The position numbers were made by a program, and so were the translations under genes. The notes beneath the pieces are model-generated. The model did no database searches, had not been told where the DNA came from, and saw only the letters and a list, made by a program, of their open reading frames with translations. Source: Cupriavidus sp. AU9028 (lineage in GTDB: Bacteria > Pseudomonadota > Gammaproteobacteria > Burkholderiales > Burkholderiaceae). Taken from it: DNA of 64,000 nt. Position 1 is the stretch's first letter, and every line of letters begins with the position of its first letter. Where the stretch lies: assembly GCF_019795295.1 (NCBI RefSeq), contig NZ_JAIMCG010000017.1, forward strand, positions 1 through 64,000, written 5' to 3'. This document shows positions 30,818 to 38,385 of this stretch, piece after piece.

Positions 30818-31437
30818 TGACGGGCACCGACGATCGCTCCGTCGCGCCGCAGGCGACGTCCGCTGTTCCGCATGGGCAGCTGTTCCCGCCGTCCGCCTGG
30901 ATCACCGGCTGGGCGCACCTGCTGCGCAGCGGCGGGCGCGTGCTCGACCTGGCATGCGGTCCGGGCCGGCACGCGGTATGGCTGGCCCAACGCGGCTTCG
31001 ACGTGCTGGCGGTGGACCGCGATGGCCAGGCCCTGGCCGGCCTGCCCGCCTCGATCCGGCGCCGGCAGGTCGACCTGGAGCAGGGGATGTGGCCCCTGGC
31101 CGACGAGGCGCCCTTCGACGGGGTGGTCGTCACCAACTACCTGCACCGGCCGCTGTGGCCGTTCCTGCTGGACGCGCTCGCGCCGGGCGGGGTGCTGCTG
31201 TATCAGACCTTCGCCGCCGGAAACGAAACCGTCGGCAAGCCGTCCAATCCCGAGTTCCTGCTGCGCCCGGGCGAACTGCTCGATGCAGTGCGGCCCGCGC
31301 TGCGGGTGGTGGCGTACGAGGACGGAGTGGTCGACACGCCGAAAACGGCGTTCGTGCAGCGCATCGTGGCCGTGCGGGAGACGGGTCTGGCGCCCGGCGT
31401 GGCGCCGGCGCGGTACCCGCTGCAAGGGGCGGTGTGA
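30817..31437 (+). CDS. Class I SAM-dependent methyltransferase (TehB-like)
   Basis: A 206-residue Rossmann-fold methyltransferase. SAM-binding motif I reads VLDLACGPGRHAVWLA, and the post-I acidic loop is VLAVDRDGQALAGL. Two related groups, TehB tellurite methyltransferases and small-molecule methyltransferases, look like this, so the substrate is unassigned. The ATG overlaps the trpS stop by one base, which implies translational coupling. Confidence 0.85.
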   Translation: MTGTDDRSVAPQATSAVPHGQLFPPSAWITGWAHLLRSGGRVLDLACGPGRHAVWLAQRGFDVLAVDRDGQALAGLPASIRRRQVDLEQGMWPLADEAPFDGVVVTNYLHRPLWPFLLDALAPGGVLLYQTFAAGNETVGKPSNPEFLLRPGELLDAVRPALRVVAYEDGVVDTPKTAFVQRIVAVRETGLAPGVAPARYPLQGAV

Positions 31438-31447
31438 CGCTCGATTG

Positions 31448-31611
31448 CCCTCTCCCCCGGCCCCTCTCCCGCGGGGCGGGAGAGGGGAGTGCACCGGCCG
31501 CCGCTGAGCTGCGTCGGGCTGGCTCTGTCCGCCCACTTGCGGGAGAGGGGCTTGATCCGCTGCTGGTTTGCTCCCCTCGCCCGCTTGCGGGAGAGGGGCC
31601 GGGGGAGAGGG
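31448..31611. repeat. Paired-hairpin intergenic element, copy 4 (expanded)
   Basis: The same family as 14225 but longer, because an extra partial half (CCCACTTGCGGGAGAGGGGC, about 31531-31550) is inserted. It fills most of the 358-bp gap between the methyltransferase gene and dapA; the rest holds the 11-bp repeats at 31609 and the dapA promoter. Confidence 0.85.
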
Positions 31612-31652
31612 CAACAAGCGGGCAACAAGCGGGCAACAAGCGGGCAACAAGC
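31609..31652. repeat. Four exact 11-bp direct repeats (GGGCAACAAGC)
   Basis: Four perfect head-to-tail copies at 31609, 31620, 31631 and 31642, directly attached to the right end of the paired-hairpin element. The copy number is likely variable between strains through slippage. Confidence 0.9.
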
Positions 31653-31760
31653 CGCGCCAGAGCGCAGCCGCCCGCGAAGTCCTGCCCCACCGCTTTCCCA
31701 TGATGAAAGCACTGGTATTTCTCCGCATCGCTGCCGTCTAGGCGCGCTGTTTGTATCCGG

Positions 31761-31766
31761 TACAAT
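31761..31766 (+). promoter_or_regulatory. Candidate -10 box of dapA
   Basis: TACAAT 30 nt upstream of the dapA ATG. The -35 region is poor, so the call is tentative. Confidence 0.4.
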
Positions 31767-31795
31767 CGCGATATTTGCTTCTTGACCCTACCGCT

Positions 31796-32680
31796 ATGAC
31801 ACAGATTACCGGCAGCATCGTAGCCATCGTGACGCCGATGCATGAGGATGGCAGCCTGGACTACCCGGCGCTGCGCAACCTGATCGACTGGCACGTCGCC
31901 GAAGGCACGGATGCCGTGGTGATTGTCGGCACCACCGGCGAATCGCCGACGGTATCGGTCGAGGAGCACTGCGAGCTGATCCGCATCGCCGTGGAGCAGT
32001 CCAACAAGCGCATTCCGATCATCGCCGGCACCGGCGGCAATTCGACCAGCGAGGCGATCGAGCTGACCGCCTTCGCCAGGCAGGTCGGCGCCGATGCGTC
32101 GCTGCAGGTCGTGCCCTACTACAACAAGCCGACGCAGGAAGGCATGTATCGCCATTTCCGCACCATTGCGGAAGCGGTGGATCTGCCGGTGATCCTGTAC
32201 AACGTGCCGGGCCGCACCGTTGCCGACATGAGCAACGAGACCATGCTGCGGCTGGCGCAGGTCCCCGGCATCGTGGGCGTCAAGGAAGCGACCGGCAACA
32301 TCGACCGGGCGGCGCAACTGATCCATGCGGCCCCCGAGGGGTTTGCGGTCTACAGTGGCGACGATCCCACCGCCGTGGCGCTGATCCTGCTGGGCGGCCA
32401 GGGCAATATCTCGGTGACCGCCAATGTCGCGCCGCGCAAGATGCACGAGATGTGCGTCGCCGCGCTCAAGGGTGACGCCATCACCGCGCGCCGGCTGCAC
32501 ATGGAACTGATCGCCCTGAACAAGGCAATGTTCGTCGAGGCCAATCCGATTCCCGTCAAGTGGGCCCTGCAGCAGATGGGCCGGATGGGCAGCGGTATTC
32601 GCCTGCCGCTGACGCCGCTGGCCGCCGAGCACCACGACACCGTGCGCAAGGCGCTGTCCGGCGCCGGCCTGCTGGGCTGA
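31796..32680 (+). CDS. dapA: 4-hydroxy-tetrahydrodipicolinate synthase
   Basis: A 294-residue DapA, the first committed enzyme of lysine and diaminopimelate synthesis (pyruvate plus aspartate semialdehyde). The Schiff-base Lys lies in [10 protein letters not shown] (about residue 162), the catalytic Tyr in [10 protein letters not shown] (about 135) and the family opening is [10 protein letters not shown]. No clear Shine-Dalgarno precedes the ATG at 31796. It is followed by bamC after 90 bp, the standard dapA-bamC order. Confidence 0.98.
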   Translation: MTQITGSIVAIVTPMHEDGSLDYPALRNLIDWHVAEGTDAVVIVGTTGESPTVSVEEHCELIRIAVEQSNKRIPIIAGTGGNSTSEAIELTAFARQVGADASLQVVPYYNKPTQEGMYRHFRTIAEAVDLPVILYNVPGRTVADMSNETMLRLAQVPGIVGVKEATGNIDRAAQLIHAAPEGFAVYSGDDPTAVALILLGGQGNISVTANVAPRKMHEMCVAALKGDAITARRLHMELIALNKAMFVEANPIPVKWALQQMGRMGSGIRLPLTPLAAEHHDTVRKALSGAGLLG

Positions 32681-32770
32681 GTCCGATCCCGACTTCACCT
32701 GATCCCGCGCTTCCCATCCGTCCAACCTTTCGCGCCTAGCCGTCATCCCTCTCATTAGGACTGCGTGTCA

Positions 32771-34024
32771 ATGAAACAGAAGCTATTCCGCCACGACGTG
32801 CCGCAAGCACGCCGTGCCGCCATGGTCTTGCCGGTGCTGGCCCTTGGCCTCGTTACCGGTTGCAGCAGCATCAACGACATGATGCAGGCCGACAAGATCG
32901 ACTACAAATCGGCCGACGTCTCCAAGCGTACGCCGACGCTGGAAGTGCCCCCCGATCTGACCAAGCTCGAAGGGGACCGGCGCTATTCGGTGCCCAACCA
33001 GAACGGCGTGTCGACCCTGTCCGGTTATACCCAGGCGACCGTTACGCAACCGAAGGCAACCGGTACCAATGTGCTGCCGTCGAGCGAAGGGATCCGCGTC
33101 GTGCGTGACGGCAACCAGCGCTGGCTGTCGATCAGCAACGGCATGCCGCCGGACCAGCTGTGGCAGACGCTGCGCGAGTTCTGGCAGGAGAATGGCTTCC
33201 TGCTGGTGCAGGATTCGCCCGAGACCGGCATCATGGAAACGGACTGGGCAGAGAACCGCGCCAAGATTCCGCAGGACTTCATCCGCAACACCATCGGCAA
33301 GGTGTTCGACGGGCTGTATTCGACCTCGGAGCGCGACAAGTTCCGCACCCGTCTGGAGAAGGGCCAGAACGGCAACCTGGAGGTCTTCATCAGCCACCGG
33401 GGCGCACAGGAAGAGCTGACCGGCCTGGACAAGTCGTCCACCGTGTGGACGCCGCGTGCGGCCGATCCCGAGCTGGAGGCCGAATTCCTCTCCCGCCTGG
33501 CGCAGCGCCTGGGTGTGCAGAAGGAACAGGCCGAGCAGATGGCCAAGTCCGGTACCATTCCGGCCCCGGCCGCCAACACCGCTCAGCCGGCCGGCAAGGG
33601 CGCGCAGCCCGCAGCTGCTGGCAGCGACGGCTACGCGCCGGTGGCAAGCTCCGGCGCCAGCTACCTGACCCAGGTCAATGGCACCCAGGCCCTGCAGCTG
33701 CCCGAGCCGTTCGACCGCGCCTGGCGTTCGGTCGGCCTGGCACTGGACCGCGTCAATTTCACGGTCGAGGACCGCGATCGCGCACAGGGCCTGTACTACG
33801 TGCGCTATGTCGATACGCGCGACACCGTGGACAACCGCGGCTTCTTCTCGAAGCTCTTCACGCGTACCGGCGGCGACGCCGCGCGGCAGGCGAAGAAGTA
33901 CCGCGTGTCGGTCAAGGGTAGCGGCAACGGCACCACGGTGATGGTGCTCAACGATGCCGGCCAGCCGGAGTCGGGCGACATGGCCAAGCGCATCCTGACG
34001 CTGCTCGACGAGCAGCTGCATTGA
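32771..34024 (+). CDS. bamC: Outer membrane assembly lipoprotein BamC
   Basis: A 417-residue lipoprotein of the BAM complex, which inserts beta-barrel proteins into the outer membrane. A signal peptide with LVTGC gives the lipidated Cys31. A disordered N-terminal stretch (about 40-95) and two helix-grip domains joined by an Ala/Gly/Pro linker near residues 255-295 follow. I chose the ATG at 32771; the GTG at 32765, nearer AGGA at 32757-32760, would add two residues. The order dapA-bamC-MBL hydrolase is conserved in the group. Confidence 0.93.
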   Translation: MKQKLFRHDVPQARRAAMVLPVLALGLVTGCSSINDMMQADKIDYKSADVSKRTPTLEVPPDLTKLEGDRRYSVPNQNGVSTLSGYTQATVTQPKATGTNVLPSSEGIRVVRDGNQRWLSISNGMPPDQLWQTLREFWQENGFLLVQDSPETGIMETDWAENRAKIPQDFIRNTIGKVFDGLYSTSERDKFRTRLEKGQNGNLEVFISHRGAQEELTGLDKSSTVWTPRAADPELEAEFLSRLAQRLGVQKEQAEQMAKSGTIPAPAANTAQPAGKGAQPAAAGSDGYAPVASSGASYLTQVNGTQALQLPEPFDRAWRSVGLALDRVNFTVEDRDRAQGLYYVRYVDTRDTVDNRGFFSKLFTRTGGDAARQAKKYRVSVKGSGNGTTVMVLNDAGQPESGDMAKRILTLLDEQLH

Positions 34025-34085
34025 GCGTGCAAGTCCGGCCTTCGCTGCACACGCCCACGGCCCGCCGGGAAGGGCTGCGGCCGTG

Positions 34086-34871
34086 ATGCGTTTCGCTTTT
34101 CTTGGCAGTGGCAGCGAAGGCAATGCAATGGTCATCGAAGCGCGCGACGGCACCAGTACGACCAGGGTGCTGCTCGACTGCGGCTTCGGACTGAAGGAGA
34201 CCGCGCGCCGGCTCGAGCGGCTGGGCCTGGAGCCCGGCCAGCTCGACGCGCTGCTGGTCACGCACGAGCATGGCGACCATATCGGTTCAGCCTATGCCTT
34301 CGGCGCGAAGCACGACCTTCCCGTTTACACCAGCCACGGCACCTGGCTCGCCACCGCGCACCTGCGCGGCGCCGACCGGGCCGATGTGCGGGTGATCGCC
34401 GCCGACCACGCCTTTTCCGTGGGCGGCCTGCAGATCCTTCCCTATACCGTTCCGCACGACGCTCGCGAGCCGCTGCAGTTCGTGCTCGGCGACGGCGATG
34501 TCAGGCTGGGTGTGCTGACCGATGCCGGCATGGAAACGCCGTATGTGGTCGCGCGGCTTGCCGGGGTCGATGCGCTGGTGCTGGAGTGCAATCACGATCG
34601 CGAGTTGCTGCGCAACTCGCTGTATCCGCCATCGCTCAAGCGCCGCATTGGCGGCGACTTCGGCCATCTTGCCAACGAGATCGCAGCGGCCATCCTGTCC
34701 CAGGTGGCGCACGGCAAGCTCGGCAGGGTCGTGGCGGCCCACCTGAGCCAGCAGAACAACACGCCGGCGCTGGCCACCGCGGCGCTGGCAGGCGTGCTCG
34801 GCGCCGTCCCCGACGATATCCTGGTGGCCGACCAGAGCGATGGCCTGGCCTGGCAGCCGGTAGGGGCCTGA
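34086..34871 (+). CDS. MBL-fold metallo-hydrolase
   Basis: 261 residues. The metallo-beta-lactamase fold begins MMRFAFLGSGSEGNAMVIE, with metal ligands in VTHEHGDHIGS and LECNHDRELL. It resembles the YycJ/WalJ-type branch, whose members are proposed to be nucleases acting on DNA or RNA 5' ends; this assignment is inferred. An alternative GTG start lies at 34083. It is convergent with the lipoprotein at 34958, with a strong terminator between. Confidence 0.88.
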   Translation: MRFAFLGSGSEGNAMVIEARDGTSTTRVLLDCGFGLKETARRLERLGLEPGQLDALLVTHEHGDHIGSAYAFGAKHDLPVYTSHGTWLATAHLRGADRADVRVIAADHAFSVGGLQILPYTVPHDAREPLQFVLGDGDVRLGVLTDAGMETPYVVARLAGVDALVLECNHDRELLRNSLYPPSLKRRIGGDFGHLANEIAAAILSQVAHGKLGRVVAAHLSQQNNTPALATAALAGVLGAVPDDILVADQSDGLAWQPVGA

Positions 34872-34912
34872 CCGACCCCGCGGCTCCGTGCCGGCAGGGG
34901 CGAACCTGGACG

Positions 34913-34941
34913 AAAAAAAACCGGCCCGAGGGCCGGTTTTT
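34913..34941. terminator. Bidirectional rho-independent terminator
   Basis: A stem CCGGCC-CGAG-GGCCGG (34921-34936) has eight A bases before it and five T bases after, so it can end transcription in both directions. It lies between the convergent MBL hydrolase and Ala-rich lipoprotein genes. Confidence 0.9.
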
Positions 34942-34957
34942 CCTGACCTGAAGCCGA

Positions 34958-35206
34958 TTACTTGGCTTCAGCAGCCGAAGCGTCAGCAGCCGGAGCAGCA
35001 GCGGTAGCGTCAGCAGCCGGAGCCGAAGCGGCGTCAGCAGCCGGAGCAGCGGTAGCGTCAGCAGCCGGAGCCGAAGCAGCGTCGGTAGCCGGAGCGGTAG
35101 CAGCCGGAGCGGTGGTGTCAGCGGCCGGAGCAGCTTCTTCCTTCTTGCCGCAAGCGGCGACAGCGACAGCAGCCAGCAGGGAAGCGATCAGGAGAGACTT
35201 CTTCAT
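34958..35206 (-). CDS. Ala-rich small lipoprotein with internal repeats
   Basis: 82 residues. The signal peptide MKKSLLIASLLAAVAVAAC carries a lipobox with Cys19. The mature part begins GKKEEAAPA and is then nearly all Ala, Pro, Asp, Thr and Ser in repeats of the type AAPAADATSAPAAD. There is no folded domain, so it is probably a flexible envelope lipoprotein. The repeats are near-identical at the DNA level (GCAGCCGGAGC units), so length variation by slippage is likely. A 22-bp palindrome lies 49-70 nt upstream of the ATG. Confidence 0.85.
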   Translation of the reverse strand: MKKSLLIASLLAAVAVAACGKKEEAAPAADTTAPAATAPATDAASAPAADATAAPAADAASAPAADATAAAPAADASAAEAK

Positions 35207-35254
35207 TGTTCGTCCTTTAACTTGTAATAGAAAGAAAGCAGGAAAAAACGGTTT

Positions 35255-35276
35255 GATTAATTACCGGTAATTAATC
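35255..35276. promoter_or_regulatory. Perfect 22-bp AT-rich palindrome upstream of the small lipoprotein
   Basis: The left arm GATTAATTACC is followed directly by its exact reverse complement, centred between 35265 and 35266. AT-rich DNA stands out against the GC-rich background. It lies just upstream of the lipoprotein start at 35206 and so may be an operator in its promoter. It has no U-tract of a terminator. Confidence 0.6.
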
Positions 35277-35421
35277 GTTCGAACTTGCTTGTGAACTTCA
35301 TTAACGGCTCTCCCGGTGCCCTAAATACCGCGGTCCACAGTACGAGCCAGCTGGCGATTATATCCACGTTTTCCCTGCTTGTGTAGCGGCGACATTTCCG
35401 GAACAACACTGTTACGCATTA

Positions 35422-36630
35422 TTACAGCGGGCCTGGCGCAAGTTGCAACCAGCCTTCCATCGTCCAATGGTGAAAGGTTTCCAGCAGGTCGGGCAGCGGC
35501 GCGCATTGCGCGACTTCGGCGGGCGTCAGATGGCGCTGGTCGGCCAGTCTGCGCAGCCATTTGTGCAATTCCTGCGGCGGCTCGTAGGCAACGCCATTGA
35601 TAAAGAAGTGGCTGCGGTCGTAGAGCGCGATCGAGGCGGGCGCGAGCACCACCCCCTGGCGCCGCGCCAGCCGTTCGTACTTGGTCAACGTGATATTGGG
35701 CGGCTCGGCAAACTCGATGCCGGGCTTCGGTTCCGACAGGTGCGTGCCGACGAACTCCGCGACCATGGTGTTGGTCCAGCGCAACGCCTGCAGCCGTTCG
35801 GCGACCGCCTGGGTGAGCGCCGCCGGCACCTGGGCCGGTTTTGCGGTGGCGGGTTGGCCAGGATCGGCGTAGCGGCCCGACAGTTCCTCGTTGTCCTCGA
35901 CGGTCTCCGACAGCCAGGCGAGGAAATGTCCCGCCAGCTCGCGGTAGGCAGGCGCGCGAAAGCCGATCGAGCAGGTCATGCACTCGCCCTCGGCAATGCC
36001 GTCATGCGCGTACTGCGGTGGCAGGTACAGCATGTCACCCGGCTCCAGCACCCACTCCTGTTCGGCCTTGAAGTCCGACAGGATCTTCAGCGGCAGGCCG
36101 GGCTTGAGGTCGAGCGTCTGCTGCGAGGAAATCTGCCAGCGTCGGCGGCCCGAAACTTGCAATAGAAATACGTCGTAGGAGTCGAAGTGCGGCCCCACGC
36201 CGCCGCCATCGGTGGCATAGCTCACCATCACATCGTCCAGACGGGCATCCGGTATGAAGCGAAAGTCTCCCGTCAGGGACGCAGCCGCGCTATTGTGCAG
36301 GTTGACGCCTTGCACCAGGAGCGCCCACTGGCGCGTCGCCGTATCGGGCAGCTGGTCCGGGGCAAAAGGGCCCGTCTCCAGCTTCCAGCGATTGCGAAAG
36401 CGCGTTACCAGCCGCGACTCGACATCGTCACGGTCCGCCAGTGCGAACAGTTCGTCGCGCGAGACCGGTGGCACGATCTCCGGAACGGCTTGTCGAACCA
36501 ACAAGGGCTTGCGGTGCCAGATATCCCGCATGAAGTCCGCAGGGGTCATGCCTCCGAGCAAGCGGAGGGGCGTGTCCGGGTTCACCGGGCCGCGCGGCAG
36601 GGCCTGTGCGTATAATGCGGAATCGTTCAT
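35422..36630 (-). CDS. roxA: JmjC/cupin ribosomal oxygenase-like protein (YcfD/RoxA family)
   Basis: A 402-residue Fe(II)/2-oxoglutarate oxygenase of the YcfD type, which in E. coli hydroxylates an Arg in ribosomal protein L16. The opening LLGGMTPADFMRDIWHRKPLLVRQA is characteristic. The iron triad is visible as the HxD motif in GPHFDSYDVFLLQ and a later His in PPQYAHDG. A C-terminal dimerisation/winged-helix part follows. The ATG at 36630 has no clear Shine-Dalgarno and lies only 11 bp from slyD, which is read the other way. L16 as substrate is inferred from homology. Confidence 0.9.
   Translation of the reverse strand: MNDSALYAQALPRGPVNPDTPLRLLGGMTPADFMRDIWHRKPLLVRQAVPEIVPPVSRDELFALADRDDVESRLVTRFRNRWKLETGPFAPDQLPDTATRQWALLVQGVNLHNSAAASLTGDFRFIPDARLDDVMVSYATDGGGVGPHFDSYDVFLLQVSGRRRWQISSQQTLDLKPGLPLKILSDFKAEQEWVLEPGDMLYLPPQYAHDGIAEGECMTCSIGFRAPAYRELAGHFLAWLSETVEDNEELSGRYADPGQPATAKPAQVPAALTQAVAERLQALRWTNTMVAEFVGTHLSEPKPGIEFAEPPNITLTKYERLARRQGVVLAPASIALYDRSHFFINGVAYEPPQELHKWLRRLADQRHLTPAEVAQCAPLPDLLETFHHWTMEGWLQLAPGPL
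36611..36616 (+). promoter_or_regulatory. Candidate -10 box of slyD, inside roxA coding sequence
   Basis: A perfect TATAAT on the plus strand 26 nt before the slyD TTG. It falls within the first codons of the divergent roxA gene. No clear -35 is visible. Confidence 0.5.
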
Positions 36631-36641
36631 GGAGTAAAGAA

Positions 36642-37166
36642 TTGAAAATCGCGAAGAACACGGTAGTGTCCGTGACGTACAAGCTCTCGGATGCGCAGGG
36701 CAATCTGATCGAAGAATCGGATGAGCCGATGGTCTACTTGCACGGCGGCTATGATGGCACGTTCCCCAAAATCGAGGAAGCGCTGGATGGCCATGCCGCC
36801 GGTTTCGAGACGCAATTGCAGCTCGAACCCGAGGATGCGTTCGGCGATTACGATGCGGAACTGGTGAAAGTCGAACCGCGCGACCGCTTTCCCGAGCCGC
36901 TGGAAGTCGGCATGCAGTTCGAAGGCGTGCCCGAAGACGGTGACGAGGAAGAGTCGGTGATCTACACCGTGACCGATGTGGCCGAGGACAAGGTGGTGCT
37001 CGATGGCAATCACCCGCTGGCCGGCATGGCGCTGCGTTTCTGGCTGAAGGTTTCCGAAGTGCGCGAAGCCACCGCCGAGGAAGTCGAGCACGGCCACGCC
37101 CACGGCGCCAGCGGCATCGAAGTGGTCGACGAGGACGACAGCGACGACAACCGCACGCTGCACTGA
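36642..37166 (+). CDS. slyD: FKBP-type peptidyl-prolyl isomerase, SlyD-like
   Basis: A 174-residue FKBP with the insert-in-flap (chaperone) domain of SlyD proteins: YKLSDAQGNLIEES and VYLHGGYDGTFPKIEEAL in the FKBP part, then a central acidic domain and NHPLAGMALRFWLKV. The C-terminal tail is acidic with a few His (HGHAHG) rather than the Cys/His-rich tail of E. coli SlyD. The start is TTG at 36642, with GGAG 7 nt before it. It would catalyse proline isomerisation and act as a chaperone in the cytoplasm. Confidence 0.93.
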   Translation: MKIAKNTVVSVTYKLSDAQGNLIEESDEPMVYLHGGYDGTFPKIEEALDGHAAGFETQLQLEPEDAFGDYDAELVKVEPRDRFPEPLEVGMQFEGVPEDGDEEESVIYTVTDVAEDKVVLDGNHPLAGMALRFWLKVSEVREATAEEVEHGHAHGASGIEVVDEDDSDDNRTLH

Positions 37167-37263
37167 ACGCCCGCCCCGGCAAAACCGGGAAGGAAGGGCG
37201 GTCCGCTTTCCGCGGGCCGTGTACGCCGCGCTGTCATCGCGCGGCGTCTGGCGAATTCCGGCA

Positions 37264-37300
37264 ATGCCGGCGGCCTGACGGTCGCCGGCATTTGTCTTTT
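37264..37300 (+). terminator. Rho-independent terminator of slyD
   Basis: A stem ATGCCGGCG / CGCCGGCAT (37264-37272 and 37283-37291) with a 10-nt loop is followed by TTGTCTTTT. It lies 98 nt after the slyD stop. It ends at the stop codon of the convergent gene at 37300. Confidence 0.8.
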
Positions 37301-38385
37301 CAGGGCGCGCGCGGGCCGTCGTGCAAGGCGACCGAGAACAGCGCCGGGGAGTCGGGCGAGATCGTCAGCTCGGTCCATTGACGGGGCGAACCGACCGGCA
37401 GCGCGACCCGCGTGAAGTTGCGCAGCACCTTGCCTTGCGTATCGCGCAGCGGCGTATCGATACCGAAGCCGTTGTAGCTGCTGTGTACCAGCAGCACGCG
37501 CCCGCGGTAGTCGGCAACCAGCTCGCGCAGTTGACGCTTGATCTCCAGATACCCGTCGCGCTGCCGGCCGCGGATGAAGCCGTCGAGCAGCGACGGCTTG
37601 CCGCGCTTTTCCCAACCATTGGCGAACAGCGGATCGGCGTGCATGACCAGGACGATGCCGCTCATCTCCTCCTGCTGCGCGAGCGAGAAGGCGCGTGCCA
37701 GCCATTGCCGGTTGGCTTCGCGACGGTCCTCGAATTCGCCGTTGCGGCCTGCCTCGTAGCGATAGTTGTTGTTGTCGCCGGGCACATTCAGGCCGACCAG
37801 CAGCACATTGCCCAGCACGAGCCGGGCGTTCTCGCGGTAGCTGCGGAACTTGGCCTGGTCCGACTGACGCATCACCGGCAGCGCCTTCTCGCCGAGCGTA
37901 CGGTCGTCCGGGAAATACAACTCGCGCAGCCGCGCCAGCCGCTCGTCCGGGTCGAAGCTGCCGGCTACATGCTTGCCACACTCGGCCCATTCCGTCTCGC
38001 CCGGCACGAAAAGCACCGGCACCGGGGACTGGTTCAGCAACTGCAGCCGTGAGCCCAGCAGCGGATCGCCGCAGGATTCGGTGTCGCCCTTGATGCCGCC
38101 GGCATGCACGACCAGATCGACCTTGCGCTGGGCGAGCGACTCCAGCAGCCGCTGCGTCGCGGGCTCCGCGTCCGGCCATTGCGGCAGGTCGGCCAGCAGG
38201 GCGATGCGAGCCTGGCCGGACGCGGGCGCTGCCTTGCGCGGCGCCGCGTCGGCGACGAGCGGCAACAGCGCAGCCGCCAAGGCCACCATGATCGCGAACC
38301 GGCACGCTGGAAGGGTCGGCTTGCGACCGGGGGCGGATGCGCGCCGAGCGGGCTGCGGCGCTTCGGCGTGCTGCAGGCGGGTCAT
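37300..38385 (-). CDS. Exported metallophosphoesterase-like protein with degenerate metal motifs
   Basis: A 361-residue protein with an N-terminal signal peptide (hydrophobic [16 protein letters not shown]). The fold pattern of calcineurin-type phosphoesterases is visible: strand-ended motifs at [35 protein letters not shown] and [10 protein letters not shown]. In active enzymes these are DxH, GDxxD, GNHE/D, H and GHxH; here most metal ligands are missing (DLP, GETE, HSSY). It is likely a non-catalytic or altered member. Its ATG overlaps the mutS stop as ATGA, so the two are co-translated. Confidence 0.75.
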   Translation of the reverse strand: MTRLQHAEAPQPARRASAPGRKPTLPACRFAIMVALAAALLPLVADAAPRKAAPASGQARIALLADLPQWPDAEPATQRLLESLAQRKVDLVVHAGGIKGDTESCGDPLLGSRLQLLNQSPVPVLFVPGETEWAECGKHVAGSFDPDERLARLRELYFPDDRTLGEKALPVMRQSDQAKFRSYRENARLVLGNVLLVGLNVPGDNNNYRYEAGRNGEFEDRREANRQWLARAFSLAQQEEMSGIVLVMHADPLFANGWEKRGKPSLLDGFIRGRQRDGYLEIKRQLRELVADYRGRVLLVHSSYNGFGIDTPLRDTQGKVLRNFTRVALPVGSPRQWTELTISPDSPALFSVALHDGPRAP

